Shown piece by piece: positions 8,416 to 16,924 of a DNA stretch of 64,000 nucleotides. Position numbers and translations under genes: made by a program. The stretch spans positions 1 to 64,000 of the forward strand of contig CAJXZG010000011.1 of NCBI GenBank assembly GCA_913063265.1. Reading direction: 5' to 3'. How positions within the stretch are numbered: the stretch's first letter is position 1; each line of letters opens with the position of its first letter. Under the pieces are notes generated by a model. That model was not told where the DNA came from, did no database searches, and worked only from the letters and a program-made list of their open reading frames with translations. Source of the stretch: an uncultured Prolixibacteraceae bacterium. Its GTDB lineage: Bacteria > Bacteroidota > Bacteroidia > Bacteroidales > Prolixibacteraceae.

Positions 8416-9501
8416 TTAAAATTCTTCTCCTCTGCAAAAATATTCAAGGTTATTTATAAATCTATCCGGATTGCTGATTTCAATATAAAACTCCTCAACA
8501 AAATCCAGTACAGATTTTTTTTCTTTGTCTGAAAGATATCGAAAATCTTTTATGGTATTGATAATTTCTTCTTTTTTATCATTAAATAACTTAATGGTTT
8601 TTAAGTAGTTTTCTTTATTATCGCGGCAATAACCCAAATATTCTCTTTCGAGTACCGAATTTGTATTTGACGCCCATTCCTGTGGGAAAGAATAATTTGT
8701 ATTGACAAATCCTGAGAAATCAAAATCGTAAGGAACAGGAATAACTTTATCTGAGATTTTATTTAAAGATTTCAGGTATTTAATATTATGGCCGCTTTTA
8801 AATCTCCAGTCGGTATCCGAAATTAAATATCTGAAAAAGGCAACACGATCCGCGTCTTCCACTTCCACATCTTTACCTGTTACAATTTTCGAATCAATTT
8901 CCATAGCATTGTTACGTTTGCTTACCAAACCTAAAGGCTCTATAATAAATCCAAATTTTTTATAGTTTCTTTCTTTTTTCCCTGTATCTATATAATCGAT
9001 ATCAAGCAAGCGGACTCTAAAGCTGTATTCACTCAGAACAGAATATATTTTATAAACAAGATACTCTCTGAAAACATAAGTTTCACCATATTTTGTAGTT
9101 GAACATGGCGTAACAACTTTGATTTTTTTTAAACCTTTTAATTCCTCATTTTCTATGGGATCTGTTTTAAAATTGAGAAACAAGGGAGGAAAAAAACATT
9201 CTCCCCGCCTGAAATTACCACGTGCTTTTATCCTGATATTTTTAGTGATTGGGTCCATCCCTTCATAATTAACAGTTAATACTGCATCAAGGTATTCTCC
9301 ATTTCTTTTATTTTTGATAAAGGATGTTATATCATATTCAAGGGTAATCGGAAGGGGTTTATCGGTTTCAAAAAATGATTCGTTGCGGACTGTATCGTTT
9401 ACCTCCCCAATATAAGAAATGTCAATAGAATCCTGGTTGTTTTGAGTTGTAGCTAAAAAGGGCAGAGTAAATACGAAAAGTGAAACAAGAAGTTTTTTCA
9501 T
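8416..9501 (-). CDS. secreted protein with CotH-like kinase features
   Basis: A 361-residue protein with a cleavable signal peptide (MKKLLVSLFVFTLPFLATTQ). The order of motifs recalls the CotH kinase fold: a Lys/Arg-rich beta part (IKARGNFRRGECFFPPL), YVFREYLVYKIY, then SDTDWRFKSGHNIKYLK and VPVPYDFDFSGFVN, which could hold the catalytic Asp and the metal-binding Asn/Asp. The match is by eye and remote. The ATG at 9501 is preferred over one at 9546 because it begins the signal peptide. It precedes and probably shares an operon with the DUF4956 gene, a pairing that supports the CotH assignment. Confidence 0.6.
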   Translation of the reverse strand: MKKLLVSLFVFTLPFLATTQNNQDSIDISYIGEVNDTVRNESFFETDKPLPITLEYDITSFIKNKRNGEYLDAVLTVNYEGMDPITKNIRIKARGNFRRGECFFPPLFLNFKTDPIENEELKGLKKIKVVTPCSTTKYGETYVFREYLVYKIYSVLSEYSFRVRLLDIDYIDTGKKERNYKKFGFIIEPLGLVSKRNNAMEIDSKIVTGKDVEVEDADRVAFFRYLISDTDWRFKSGHNIKYLKSLNKISDKVIPVPYDFDFSGFVNTNYSFPQEWASNTNSVLEREYLGYCRDNKENYLKTIKLFNDKKEEIINTIKDFRYLSDKEKKSVLDFVEEFYIEISNPDRFINNLEYFCRGEEF

Positions 9502-9782
9502 AGTCAAAAAATCAGATTTTAATTGTAACCATCTAATAGAATGCAAATTAGTGAAAATATGTTATTTGAGTAAAATGATATTTGTGTTTTTTTAAGCTGA
9601 ATATTTCAGTTTTAAACAAGACAAGCAATTAATAGTTTCTTCTTTTTTCTGAACATTTACTTATACATCAGAGTTAATAGATATCGTTAAGTTTTTTATA
9701 CAATTTTTGAATTAGCTCAGCAGAATTGAATTTGAAAGTTGGGATAGCCATTATTTCCGGGAAATTTGTTCGGCAGTTTTCC

Positions 9783-9790
9783 TATCTTTG
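9783..9790 (+). promoter_or_regulatory. -7 promoter box for the 9853 lipoprotein
   Basis: TATCTTTG fits the Bacteroidota -7 consensus TAnnTTTG and lies 62 nt before the ATG at 9853. TTTG at 9765-9768 is a possible -33 element, but at 14 nt it is closer than usual. The rest of the 351-nt divergent gap (9502-9852) shows no other clear signal. Confidence 0.5.
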
Positions 9791-9852
9791 TTAAAGACAA
9801 TTAGCAACAAACAAATACATTCATATTAAAAATTAACCGTTAAATTAGAATA

Positions 9853-10569
9853 ATGAAAATTACAATAAAAACAGGTTTGGTAATTTTGGTTTCAATGTTG
9901 TTGGTATCGTGCAGTACTTCAACCAAACTTGTTGGAACCTGGGCAAATGAAGAACACAAAAACAATCAGTTTAAAAAAATTGGTGTTATAGCCATGTTAC
10001 CCGATAATTCCAGCAGATATTTGGTAGAACGCGCAATAGTGCAAAATTTAAAGGAGAATAATCTGCCCGGAATGGAAACATACGAAGTTTTTCCTTTTGC
10101 AGGACGATTGGGTGAAATGTTAAGTAAATCTGACAACCCAAAAGCACTTGAAGAACGAATAAAAAAGAATGTAAATGAAGTTGGATTTGATGCCTTAATT
10201 TTTGTGTCATTACTCGATAAGCAGAAAGAGCAAAGATTTGTCCAGAGCCATAACAGTTACGATTATTTAGGTGGAACCGGATATTATGGAACACCAAGAG
10301 TTGTCCCGGGTGCTGCAGCTATGCCTTTTACCTATGGAGCTTATTATAACTATTATGCCTATAATTACGGTAATGCATATGCATCAGGTTATTACGTTGA
10401 TGATGTTACTTACTTTCTGGAATGTAATCTTTTTGATGTAAAAGAAGAAGAATTGCTTTGGACCGGACGAACAAAATCAACCAATATACAATCAGTTGAA
10501 GAAGAAGCAATTAAACTTGCGGATATGATTGTAAAAGATATTGTTTCCAGAAAGGTAGTGATACCTTAG
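9853..10569 (+). CDS. uncharacterised lipoprotein
   Basis: A 238-residue protein with a lipoprotein signal (MLLVSC, modified Cys at 20). The opening TKLVGTWANEEHKNNQFKK and the following GVIAML---RYLVERAIVQNL are compatible with a small alpha/beta periplasmic domain seen in several Bacteroidota lipoproteins. A Tyr/Gly-rich linker (about 137-182, with YNYYAYNYG) separates it from a short C-terminal strand-helix part. No enzymatic motif is seen. The gene stands alone, and a weak hairpin follows its stop. Confidence 0.8.
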   Translation: MKITIKTGLVILVSMLLVSCSTSTKLVGTWANEEHKNNQFKKIGVIAMLPDNSSRYLVERAIVQNLKENNLPGMETYEVFPFAGRLGEMLSKSDNPKALEERIKKNVNEVGFDALIFVSLLDKQKEQRFVQSHNSYDYLGGTGYYGTPRVVPGAAAMPFTYGAYYNYYAYNYGNAYASGYYVDDVTYFLECNLFDVKEEELLWTGRTKSTNIQSVEEEAIKLADMIVKDIVSRKVVIP

Positions 10570-10587
10570 TTTTTTAAAAACAAACGA

Positions 10588-10625
10588 GGATGTATCAGAA
10601 TAAAACAACTTTAACTAATACATCC
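10588..10625. terminator. possible terminator hairpin
   Basis: GGATGTAT (10588-10595) pairs with ATACATCC (10618-10625) across a 22-nt loop, between two convergent genes. No strong T run follows on either strand, so termination is only suggested. Confidence 0.35.
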
Positions 10626-10651
10626 CCGGTATAAAAAAGATTTTCAGGAAA

Positions 10652-10810
10652 TTATGGTTTCCTGTTTTCCAAACGTTCTAAATAATTCTTTTTTGCTTCC
10701 TCCGGATCTTCTTTAATATCTACATAAATTCTTGTTTTATCATCAATTACTACCAACTGTAATTTAGATAAATCCGGAGATTTAAAACCGTTTTGTTTCT
10801 TGTCACTCAT
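10652..10810 (-). CDS. small basic/acidic protein, 52 residues
   Basis: An open frame of 52 codons starting MSDKKQNGFKSPDLSKLQ and ending YLERLENRKP. It is highly charged, has no signal peptide or Cys, and contains a strand-like LQLVVIDDKTRIYVDI followed by a helix. AGGAA lies about 8 nt before the ATG with AAAGGA further upstream, a strong ribosome site for this genome. A TAttTTTG-type -7 box is present on the minus strand at 10946-10953, about 135 nt upstream. I do not recognise a family. The ribosome site, codon use and isolation between other genes argue that it is real. Confidence 0.65.
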   Translation of the reverse strand: MSDKKQNGFKSPDLSKLQLVVIDDKTRIYVDIKEDPEEAKKNYLERLENRKP

Positions 10811-11057
10811 AACACTATTCCTTTCCTTTTAAAACCACAGGTTTTTTCCTGCAGCATGTTACACATCCCGATACATCATTCACAAGAACAATTTTTCAAT
10901 CGCTTTTCAAAAGTTTAATGTTAAGTAGGTAGGATTTTGGACTTGCAAAAATAAATATTTTTTTTGAAAGTATTAATATGCAAGCAATTATCCCTAATGT
11001 GAATTTGGATTTTAAGTAAAAAATATAACGTATCTATTTTATTAAAGTTGTGCAAAT

Positions 11058-11660
11058 CTATGAAACCATCACTGGTTCCGGGCCATCAAAATATACTTTT
11101 ATTAGTTCTCCTTCTTTATTAAAAATTACTGTTCTTTTTTTGTTAATCCATAAGGCACAAAGCGACCCACAGTAGTTTTCCCATTTAAGAATCATTTCAA
11201 CAACATATACATCTTCGTAATTCTCAGTGGCTTCATTTTCGTTTTTTATAATAGTATAACTCTCATTAAATTTAACTTCAGCCTTATAATCAAAAGCTGC
11301 TGTAATAAATATTGTATTCAGAACGCCGGCATCCAGGTCATCAATCAGCTCAGAATAATAGTTGACAGCATCAATTGTTATTGCATATGGAATCAGTACT
11401 CCGTCAAAACTATTGTAATACCAGTATGCCGAATCCGGTATCTCCATATTTGAAAAAACTGCTGCTGCCATTACATCCATTTTCGGTGGATAAGTATTTT
11501 CCGCAATTTCAATTAGATTCTTCTCAAAATCATTGGCTGAAATTCGTGCAACGGATTTTGTATAGCTTATTTCTATTTCCGGTTCTTCTGTTTCTTTGTT
11601 GCACGAAACAGAGAAAAATACAAGCATCAAAATGAAAGCAAACAATTTATTTATCTTCAT
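11058..11660 (-). CDS. uncharacterised lipoprotein
   Basis: A 200-residue protein with a lipoprotein signal ending SVSC (Cys20). The mature part is acidic and contains a Cys pair (NYCGSLCALW) near the C terminus that could form a disulfide. A stretch with YPPKMDVMAAAVFSNMEIP follows a short helix. I do not recognise a domain. It stands alone on the minus strand, with 190 nt of featureless AT-rich DNA before the GH78 gene. Confidence 0.75.
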   Translation of the reverse strand: MKINKLFAFILMLVFFSVSCNKETEEPEIEISYTKSVARISANDFEKNLIEIAENTYPPKMDVMAAAVFSNMEIPDSAYWYYNSFDGVLIPYAITIDAVNYYSELIDDLDAGVLNTIFITAAFDYKAEVKFNESYTIIKNENEATENYEDVYVVEMILKWENYCGSLCALWINKKRTVIFNKEGELIKVYFDGPEPVMVS

Positions 11661-11850
11661 TTAAGAATATTTTTAATAAAGATAGATTGAAACCTGAAAT
11701 GGTTGCTTCTTATTACTTAATCTAATTGAAAAACTGATTTTTTATAAATGAAGATATATCGCTGAACCATCAGAGATAAATATTTTCATCTAAACTTTTT
11801 AATATGATTTAAGTTTTAGTCAATCTTTTAGTCAATCCCAAATCTCAATT

Positions 11851-14220
11851 TTACAGTTTGATATTGTTGGTTCCCGAATTTAATTTTAGCTTTTTATCAT
11901 TCCAGATAAAATCAGCCTTCATTTTTTCCGACACAACAATTTTTCCGTTAACAGCTCCTTCTTTAAAACCAAGATTCATTATTATTTCACCTTTTGGATG
12001 ATTCAGGCTTGCATTAATTTGTTTTAGATCTCCGGGATTTGGTTTAATTTCAATTTTTTCAAAACCTGCTTCAACGGCTTTTATGCCACAGATGGTTTTA
12101 TAAAAATGAATATTTGGACTGCAACTCCATGGATGACAATCAGAACGCTGAGTACGACTTCCGGTTAGTGCAACTTCGGTAAAAGTGCTTAAATTGTTGT
12201 CCATCATCTCTTTCCATCCTGCTAAATGATTCTGGAATTCAGTTTCAAGTCCTGCCTTACCAAAAGCTTCGAAAAGATAGTGATGAAAATAGAGTCCAAT
12301 TTCTGAAATTTTTTCTTCTTTAAATATTTGAGAAAGAGTTTGTTGAGCTTTTTCTCCTTCAACCGCACCGGCCAAAACTGCAAAAATATTGGTGTGCTGC
12401 GAATAATACTTCATTTCCGGAGTATCAGAGTAAATTTCTTTTTCAGAATTCCAGCACAATTTGTTTACAGCTTCATTCAGCTTTTGGGATTTTTTTTCAT
12501 AGAGATCTGCCAGATGATCTTTCCCAATAAACCGATAGATTTTTGCAGCATTTTGTAAAGTATACGAATAGTGTAAAGAGAACAGTGCTGAGTTTCCTTC
12601 GATACCTCCCGGAGGAACACCGCTTTCCCAGTCTACACACCAATCGGCATAAGCCCACCAGTCAATCGGGCCCGTTAAACCATTTTTCTGAACCTTTTTA
12701 TTGAACCACTCTAAAACTGTGTAAATTCCAACATCAAACTGAGATGTAAATTCTTTGTCTCCGGCCCACAGCATGTGGTCGTGAATGATGTCAATCCAAA
12801 CCAAAGAATAAATAGGAATTGTAAGATTAAAGCCATCTGGATAACAGGCCCGGGTTAATCCTTCCGGAATTTTTGACCAGTTGGCCTGCAGGATCATTTG
12901 CCTTACCAAATCATCATTCCCCGAGAAATATTGGATAGCTTCACCATGAATTCGTGCATCGCCAATGTATTGCATTTGTTCGTAATGTGCATCGCTTATC
13001 AATAAATCCTGGGCACACAAGGAAGCTGTTCTCCAACCCGGTTCCATTAAGGAATTGAGGAATTGGTTATCGCATTCGAAACTTGATTTTAACTCTACAG
13101 GGTATTCCTGTTTTTGATTGTAAAAATCTACAATTTCCAAAGGGGTATCGCCAGTTTCAATATCGATTTGAATGTATCGGAATGAACGAAACCAGTTGGG
13201 CCGGTACAAACGGTTTTCACCACCTTCAGGCATGATTATATCGGAAACACCAATTAGCTGATTTCCTTCAATTTTACTTCTGTCGTCTTTTCCAATTCTG
13301 TCGGCATGAAAAAGCGTTTCGGAATAGGAAACTTTCACATGACTGTTTTTTCCTCCAGACAATATCATTTCCGGATATCCCAAAGTCATAACTTTATTAT
13401 CCATCAAAATGCTGACTTTTTGATTAGCTGGAATTTTGAAATTTTTAATCGATGCTATTTTTTTAAGGCCTTTCCAGTTATAAAAAGTTGAAAATTCTTC
13501 TCTTTTTTCAATTTGATTTTGAATGGGTCGCTCCACCAGTAGCCAGCCGTCAGGGTAAAACATTCCTGAAATGTTGTTGTACCTGAAAGATGAAATATCC
13601 AGGTATTTGGCTGGTTTCCAATTACTGTCGTCAAAATTTAATTCCTGCCATCCCCATAAATAGTCGGCACCTACAATACTATCTGTTGGATTGGCAACAT
13701 ACAATCCCTGTGTGATATCAATACGATGCAACCACCTTACAATTCTTTCGTGGTATGCCAGATCGTTTGTAGCTTTCCAGCCGTTGTTCCCTGTATTTAT
13801 AATTTTCTCAGCTTCAGTTTCTCCCTCCATAAAAAATGCGGTTAAATGCGAAAGTTGAGAAAATCCTCTCCTTGGTCCAAAATTGATAACTTCTGCAGCA
13901 ATGACATTTTTCCCTGGTTTAAAGTACGGTGCTAAATCAACAGTTTGGTAATACCAATGTTCCAAATCACTTCTTCCCGGACCTTTACAAATATATTCTC
14001 CGTTTATAAAAAGGCGATAATTGTTATCTGCCGAAATTTTTACCTTAAAACTTTCAGGTACTTTATCAAAATCCACTGTTTTTCTGAGATGAATAACATT
14101 GTGTTCTTTTAATTCAATATCTTCTGCAGAAATCCAGCTGGCGCTAAAAGTTACCTCCTGGGCAAGAGTTGTTGCAGATAAAAATATTCCTAATATGAAA
14201 ACAGATATTTGTTTTTGCAT
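11851..14220 (-). CDS. alpha-L-rhamnosidase, GH78
   Basis: A 789-residue secreted protein starting at the ATG MQKQISVFILGIF, which begins a signal peptide cleaved after TTLAQ. N-terminal jelly-roll regions include NYRLFINGEYICKGPGRSD and a Trp-rich stretch. The (alpha/alpha)6 catalytic barrel holds ISDAHYEQMQYIGDARIHGEA, WADWCVDWESGVPPGGIEG and TGSRTQRSDCHPWSCSP, all typical of GH78. It would release terminal alpha-L-rhamnose from plant or algal glycans in the periplasm. It starts 4 nt after the stop of the URO-D-like gene, so the two are cotranscribed. An ORF start at 14253 would overlap that gene and is less likely. Confidence 0.9.
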   Translation of the reverse strand: MQKQISVFILGIFLSATTLAQEVTFSASWISAEDIELKEHNVIHLRKTVDFDKVPESFKVKISADNNYRLFINGEYICKGPGRSDLEHWYYQTVDLAPYFKPGKNVIAAEVINFGPRRGFSQLSHLTAFFMEGETEAEKIINTGNNGWKATNDLAYHERIVRWLHRIDITQGLYVANPTDSIVGADYLWGWQELNFDDSNWKPAKYLDISSFRYNNISGMFYPDGWLLVERPIQNQIEKREEFSTFYNWKGLKKIASIKNFKIPANQKVSILMDNKVMTLGYPEMILSGGKNSHVKVSYSETLFHADRIGKDDRSKIEGNQLIGVSDIIMPEGGENRLYRPNWFRSFRYIQIDIETGDTPLEIVDFYNQKQEYPVELKSSFECDNQFLNSLMEPGWRTASLCAQDLLISDAHYEQMQYIGDARIHGEAIQYFSGNDDLVRQMILQANWSKIPEGLTRACYPDGFNLTIPIYSLVWIDIIHDHMLWAGDKEFTSQFDVGIYTVLEWFNKKVQKNGLTGPIDWWAYADWCVDWESGVPPGGIEGNSALFSLHYSYTLQNAAKIYRFIGKDHLADLYEKKSQKLNEAVNKLCWNSEKEIYSDTPEMKYYSQHTNIFAVLAGAVEGEKAQQTLSQIFKEEKISEIGLYFHHYLFEAFGKAGLETEFQNHLAGWKEMMDNNLSTFTEVALTGSRTQRSDCHPWSCSPNIHFYKTICGIKAVEAGFEKIEIKPNPGDLKQINASLNHPKGEIIMNLGFKEGAVNGKIVVSEKMKADFIWNDKKLKLNSGTNNIKL

Positions 14221-14224
14221 TTGT

Positions 14225-15301
14225 TTATTTTTTAGCAGCTTCGAAAAAAGCATTAATATTTTCTATTGAAGTGTCATCCTGAATATTGTGGGCCGGGGCA
14301 ACAATATAACCTCCATTTCGACCCAGTATATTTTTACGTTTTTGAATTTCATCCTTTATTTCGTCGGGTGTTTTGTTAGGCAATAAATCCTGAACACAAA
14401 CTCCACCAAAAAAAATCAAATCCTTTCCAAATTCTGTTTTCAAAAATTCAGGTTCCATTCCGCTTGCCAGTGGTTGTATGGGATTTAGAATATCCAGTCC
14501 TATTTCTATAAATTCCGGGATAAAAGGGCCAAAAGCACCACAGGAATGCCAGGCAATTTTTATATCGGGATTTACTTTTTTAAACTCGGCAAACATTTTT
14601 TTTATACGGGGTTTAAAATATTTTCGAAATGTTTCCAAATCCATTATCTGGCTTTGTTGAGTACCAAAATCGTCGCCACACCATAAAACATCAGCACCGA
14701 GTTCAATCATTTTTTTTCCGTAATGGGTATGTATTTCCTGTATTTTATCCAGAAGCGGATTAACATATTCTGCATCCATCATCAAATCCATCAGAAATTT
14801 TTCAAGGCCAACCAGGTACCAGGCTGTTTCAAAGAGTGTGGTTTCCAAATCGGCAATAATCCCATGGGAATGGCCATATTTTTTTATGGTTTTTTCAGCT
14901 TCTTTCCAGCGACCTTCGGCAAAAATATCAGGGAAAGCATAACTTTCGATGTCTTCTTTGGTTGCTGCATTTGCCAATGGATAAATATGAAACTCGTTAT
15001 ATAATCCCATGGGTTTAAAAACCATTCCCCATTCGTTTTCAATCAGTCCATTTGCCAGCGTTTTTGTAGGAAAATTATAAGGAGCACATGTTGCTATTCC
15101 CACTGCATCATTTCCTAATTCAACCAACAAATCCATATGCGATGCACGGGTTGAAAGCATTGAATCCAAAGGTTCTTCAAACGGAAGATTAAAATATTCT
15201 GACATTTTTTGAGCTACCTGTGGAGTTAGAGTTGCAAACAAAGGTGGCCGATCAGGAATTTCCCGGTTAATGGTTTTAAGGAATCGGGTTTTGGAATTCA
15301 T
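14225..15301 (-). CDS. uroporphyrinogen decarboxylase (URO-D) family protein
   Basis: A 358-residue TIM-barrel protein of the URO-D superfamily, which includes heme decarboxylase and the MtaA/CmuA methyltransferases. It carries the zinc-ligand pattern HSCG (about 254-257) and GGVCVQD typical of the methyltransferase branch rather than of HemE. HemE proteins have PxWxMRQAGR near the N terminus, which is absent here. No signal peptide is present. Such genes recur beside glycosidases in Bacteroidota, and its role here (methyl transfer or sugar metabolism) is unknown. It sits 84 nt downstream of the AraC regulator and directly upstream of GH78. Confidence 0.85.
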   Translation of the reverse strand: MNSKTRFLKTINREIPDRPPLFATLTPQVAQKMSEYFNLPFEEPLDSMLSTRASHMDLLVELGNDAVGIATCAPYNFPTKTLANGLIENEWGMVFKPMGLYNEFHIYPLANAATKEDIESYAFPDIFAEGRWKEAEKTIKKYGHSHGIIADLETTLFETAWYLVGLEKFLMDLMMDAEYVNPLLDKIQEIHTHYGKKMIELGADVLWCGDDFGTQQSQIMDLETFRKYFKPRIKKMFAEFKKVNPDIKIAWHSCGAFGPFIPEFIEIGLDILNPIQPLASGMEPEFLKTEFGKDLIFFGGVCVQDLLPNKTPDEIKDEIQKRKNILGRNGGYIVAPAHNIQDDTSIENINAFFEAAKK

Positions 15302-15385
15302 AGGTTTTGGAATAATTTATGACCACAAATTTCCGGATTATTTTTATTTATTCCGTACAGTTTACGGAAATAATAAATTCTATTT

Positions 15386-16258
15386 TTATACTTTTCGGAA
15401 CAAGTTGTTACGGTATTCAAATGGAGTTATACCAACATATTCTTTAAATTTTTTACTAAAATACTGTTGAGATACAAAACCTGAATCAAAGGCAATTTCT
15501 TTGATTGTTAATGACTGATCCCTGAATAATTCAAGCGCTTTGTTAATTCTGTATTCAATTAAGTATGCAACCGGACTTACGCCAATTTTCTTTTTAAAAT
15601 TTGAACGAAGATATCTTGATGAAACTCCCAGTTCTTTTGCAAACTTTTCCAGTTGTACGCTTTGATTAAAATTTGAATGAATGTATTGAATGGTTGCCTG
15701 TGTATGTTCATCAATCTGATTGTTGTCAAAATGCAATTGATTATCCAATTCTCTTGAGATCAAAATAAAAAGTTCAGCCAGATAGAGCCGTGTAAGCACA
15801 TCAAAATTTACTTTTTTATCATTCAATTCCCTAACCGCCTTATTAACAAGCCGGTTCATTTCGTTATTATTTCTGATTTTTATAAGTCGTTGAGAATGTG
15901 TAAGTAACTGATAAAGAAAAGAAAGTTGATGTTTTAATTCCGGATTTGGAAACATTTGAGGAAATATATCAAGCTTAAATTCAAGTTGAACCAAAACTGC
16001 TTTTTCCTTTGTTGTAAAAAAATAATGTGCGGTGTGGGGATAAAGAATCATACAATCTCCCTTTTGAAAAGACACAATTTTTTCGTCTATTTTCAGATAA
16101 CATTTCCCGCTTCTTACATAGTTAATCTCAATATTTTCATGGCTGTGTGGGCCGAAAGTAAAGTTTTTCTGATAATGTTTGACCTCAAATATTTCGGCAA
16201 GATTTTGAACTTTCCCTTTTTCAAATATTTGTTTTATGTAATTGTTTATTTGATTCAA
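15386..16258 (-). CDS. AraC family transcriptional regulator
   Basis: A 290-residue regulator with an N-terminal cupin (HSHENIEINYVRSGKCYLKI--GDCMILYPHTAHYF, about 37-80) and a C-terminal pair of helix-turn-helix motifs (about 190-285): LEKFAKELGVSSRYLRSNFK and IKEIAFDSGFVSQQYFSKKFK. The cupin probably binds a sugar or sugar derivative. It precedes the URO-D/GH78 genes on the same strand, so it is the likely local activator for rhamnoside use. It is divergent from the pullulanase operon, whose promoter is 87 nt away. Confidence 0.93.
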   Translation of the reverse strand: MNQINNYIKQIFEKGKVQNLAEIFEVKHYQKNFTFGPHSHENIEINYVRSGKCYLKIDEKIVSFQKGDCMILYPHTAHYFFTTKEKAVLVQLEFKLDIFPQMFPNPELKHQLSFLYQLLTHSQRLIKIRNNNEMNRLVNKAVRELNDKKVNFDVLTRLYLAELFILISRELDNQLHFDNNQIDEHTQATIQYIHSNFNQSVQLEKFAKELGVSSRYLRSNFKKKIGVSPVAYLIEYRINKALELFRDQSLTIKEIAFDSGFVSQQYFSKKFKEYVGITPFEYRNNLFRKV

Positions 16259-16344
16259 CCTGTACTTTTTTTAATGATTCTAATTTAAAAAAATCATTGA
16301 TTAAACTTAAAATAGCCATATCAAATTTGAAAAGATAAATGAAC

Positions 16345-16374
16345 TTGATTAAGGGTATTTTTCTTTTACTTTTG
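16345..16374 (+). promoter_or_regulatory. Bacteroidota-type promoter
   Basis: TTG at 16345-16347 and TACTTTTG at 16367-16374 match the -33/-7 pattern (TTG, 19-nt spacer, TAnnTTTG). Transcription would start near 16380, downstream of the GTG at 16376, which decides the start of the next gene in favour of ATG 16391. Confidence 0.75.
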
Positions 16375-16390
16375 CGTGAAATATGCTTAC

Positions 16391-16924
16391 ATGAAGAAAA
16401 CGGGAATAATTATTATTTTATTGATTTCTAATTTCACTCTTTTTGCACAAAACGAAGTTGGCCCCGACGGCGATAAGCTGCTTTGGATTGTGCTGATAAT
16501 TGCTTTGGCCGTTTTGGCGTGGTTAAGATTCGGGAAAAAACCAAAAAAAGGAAAACCGCTTTTTACCAGGGAGAAAGTGAAAATTTCTTTGGAAAAAAAT
16601 CGGGTTTATTTTCCTGAAAATCTCAAACTTTCAGTAAAAAATACAGGTAATGTTGATCTTGATCTTGATCGCCCGCTGTTAATTTTCGACAAGTTTTGGA
16701 TAAAACGAAAGTTCAAATTGAAAGGTATTGATAATCGGTCTCTTTATCCCTTATACCTTGAAAAGGGAAAAACACATACTTTAAATATCGATTTAAATCA
16801 TTTTTATTCTTACGATAAAAAACTAAAACGATACTCAAAGGTAAAAGTTGCGATTTCAAATATTAAGAACAAAAAACTCGGAGTAAAGTCAGTTTACACC
16901 CGTAAAACATTGATAAAATATTAA
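16391..16924 (+). CDS. small membrane/periplasmic protein of unknown function
   Basis: A 177-residue protein with a signal peptide (MKKTGIIIILLISNFTLFAQ) and then a second hydrophobic segment (LLWIVLIIALAVLAWL, about 30-45) followed by a basic stretch. The remainder looks like a beta-sandwich (VYFPENLKLSVKNTGNVDLDLD), suggesting a small immunoglobulin-like domain facing away from the membrane. No family is recognised. Its stop codon directly abuts the pullulanase ATG, so the two are translationally coupled. An upstream GTG at 16376 is open but would lie before the predicted transcription start. Confidence 0.75.
   Translation: MKKTGIIIILLISNFTLFAQNEVGPDGDKLLWIVLIIALAVLAWLRFGKKPKKGKPLFTREKVKISLEKNRVYFPENLKLSVKNTGNVDLDLDRPLLIFDKFWIKRKFKLKGIDNRSLYPLYLEKGKTHTLNIDLNHFYSYDKKLKRYSKVKVAISNIKNKKLGVKSVYTRKTLIKY

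Noticed and set aside
14225-15301. Annotation as heme biosynthesis HemE
   Set aside because: The N-terminal Arg-rich HemE signature is missing, a zinc-type Cys/His set is present, and it is cotranscribed with a glycosidase.
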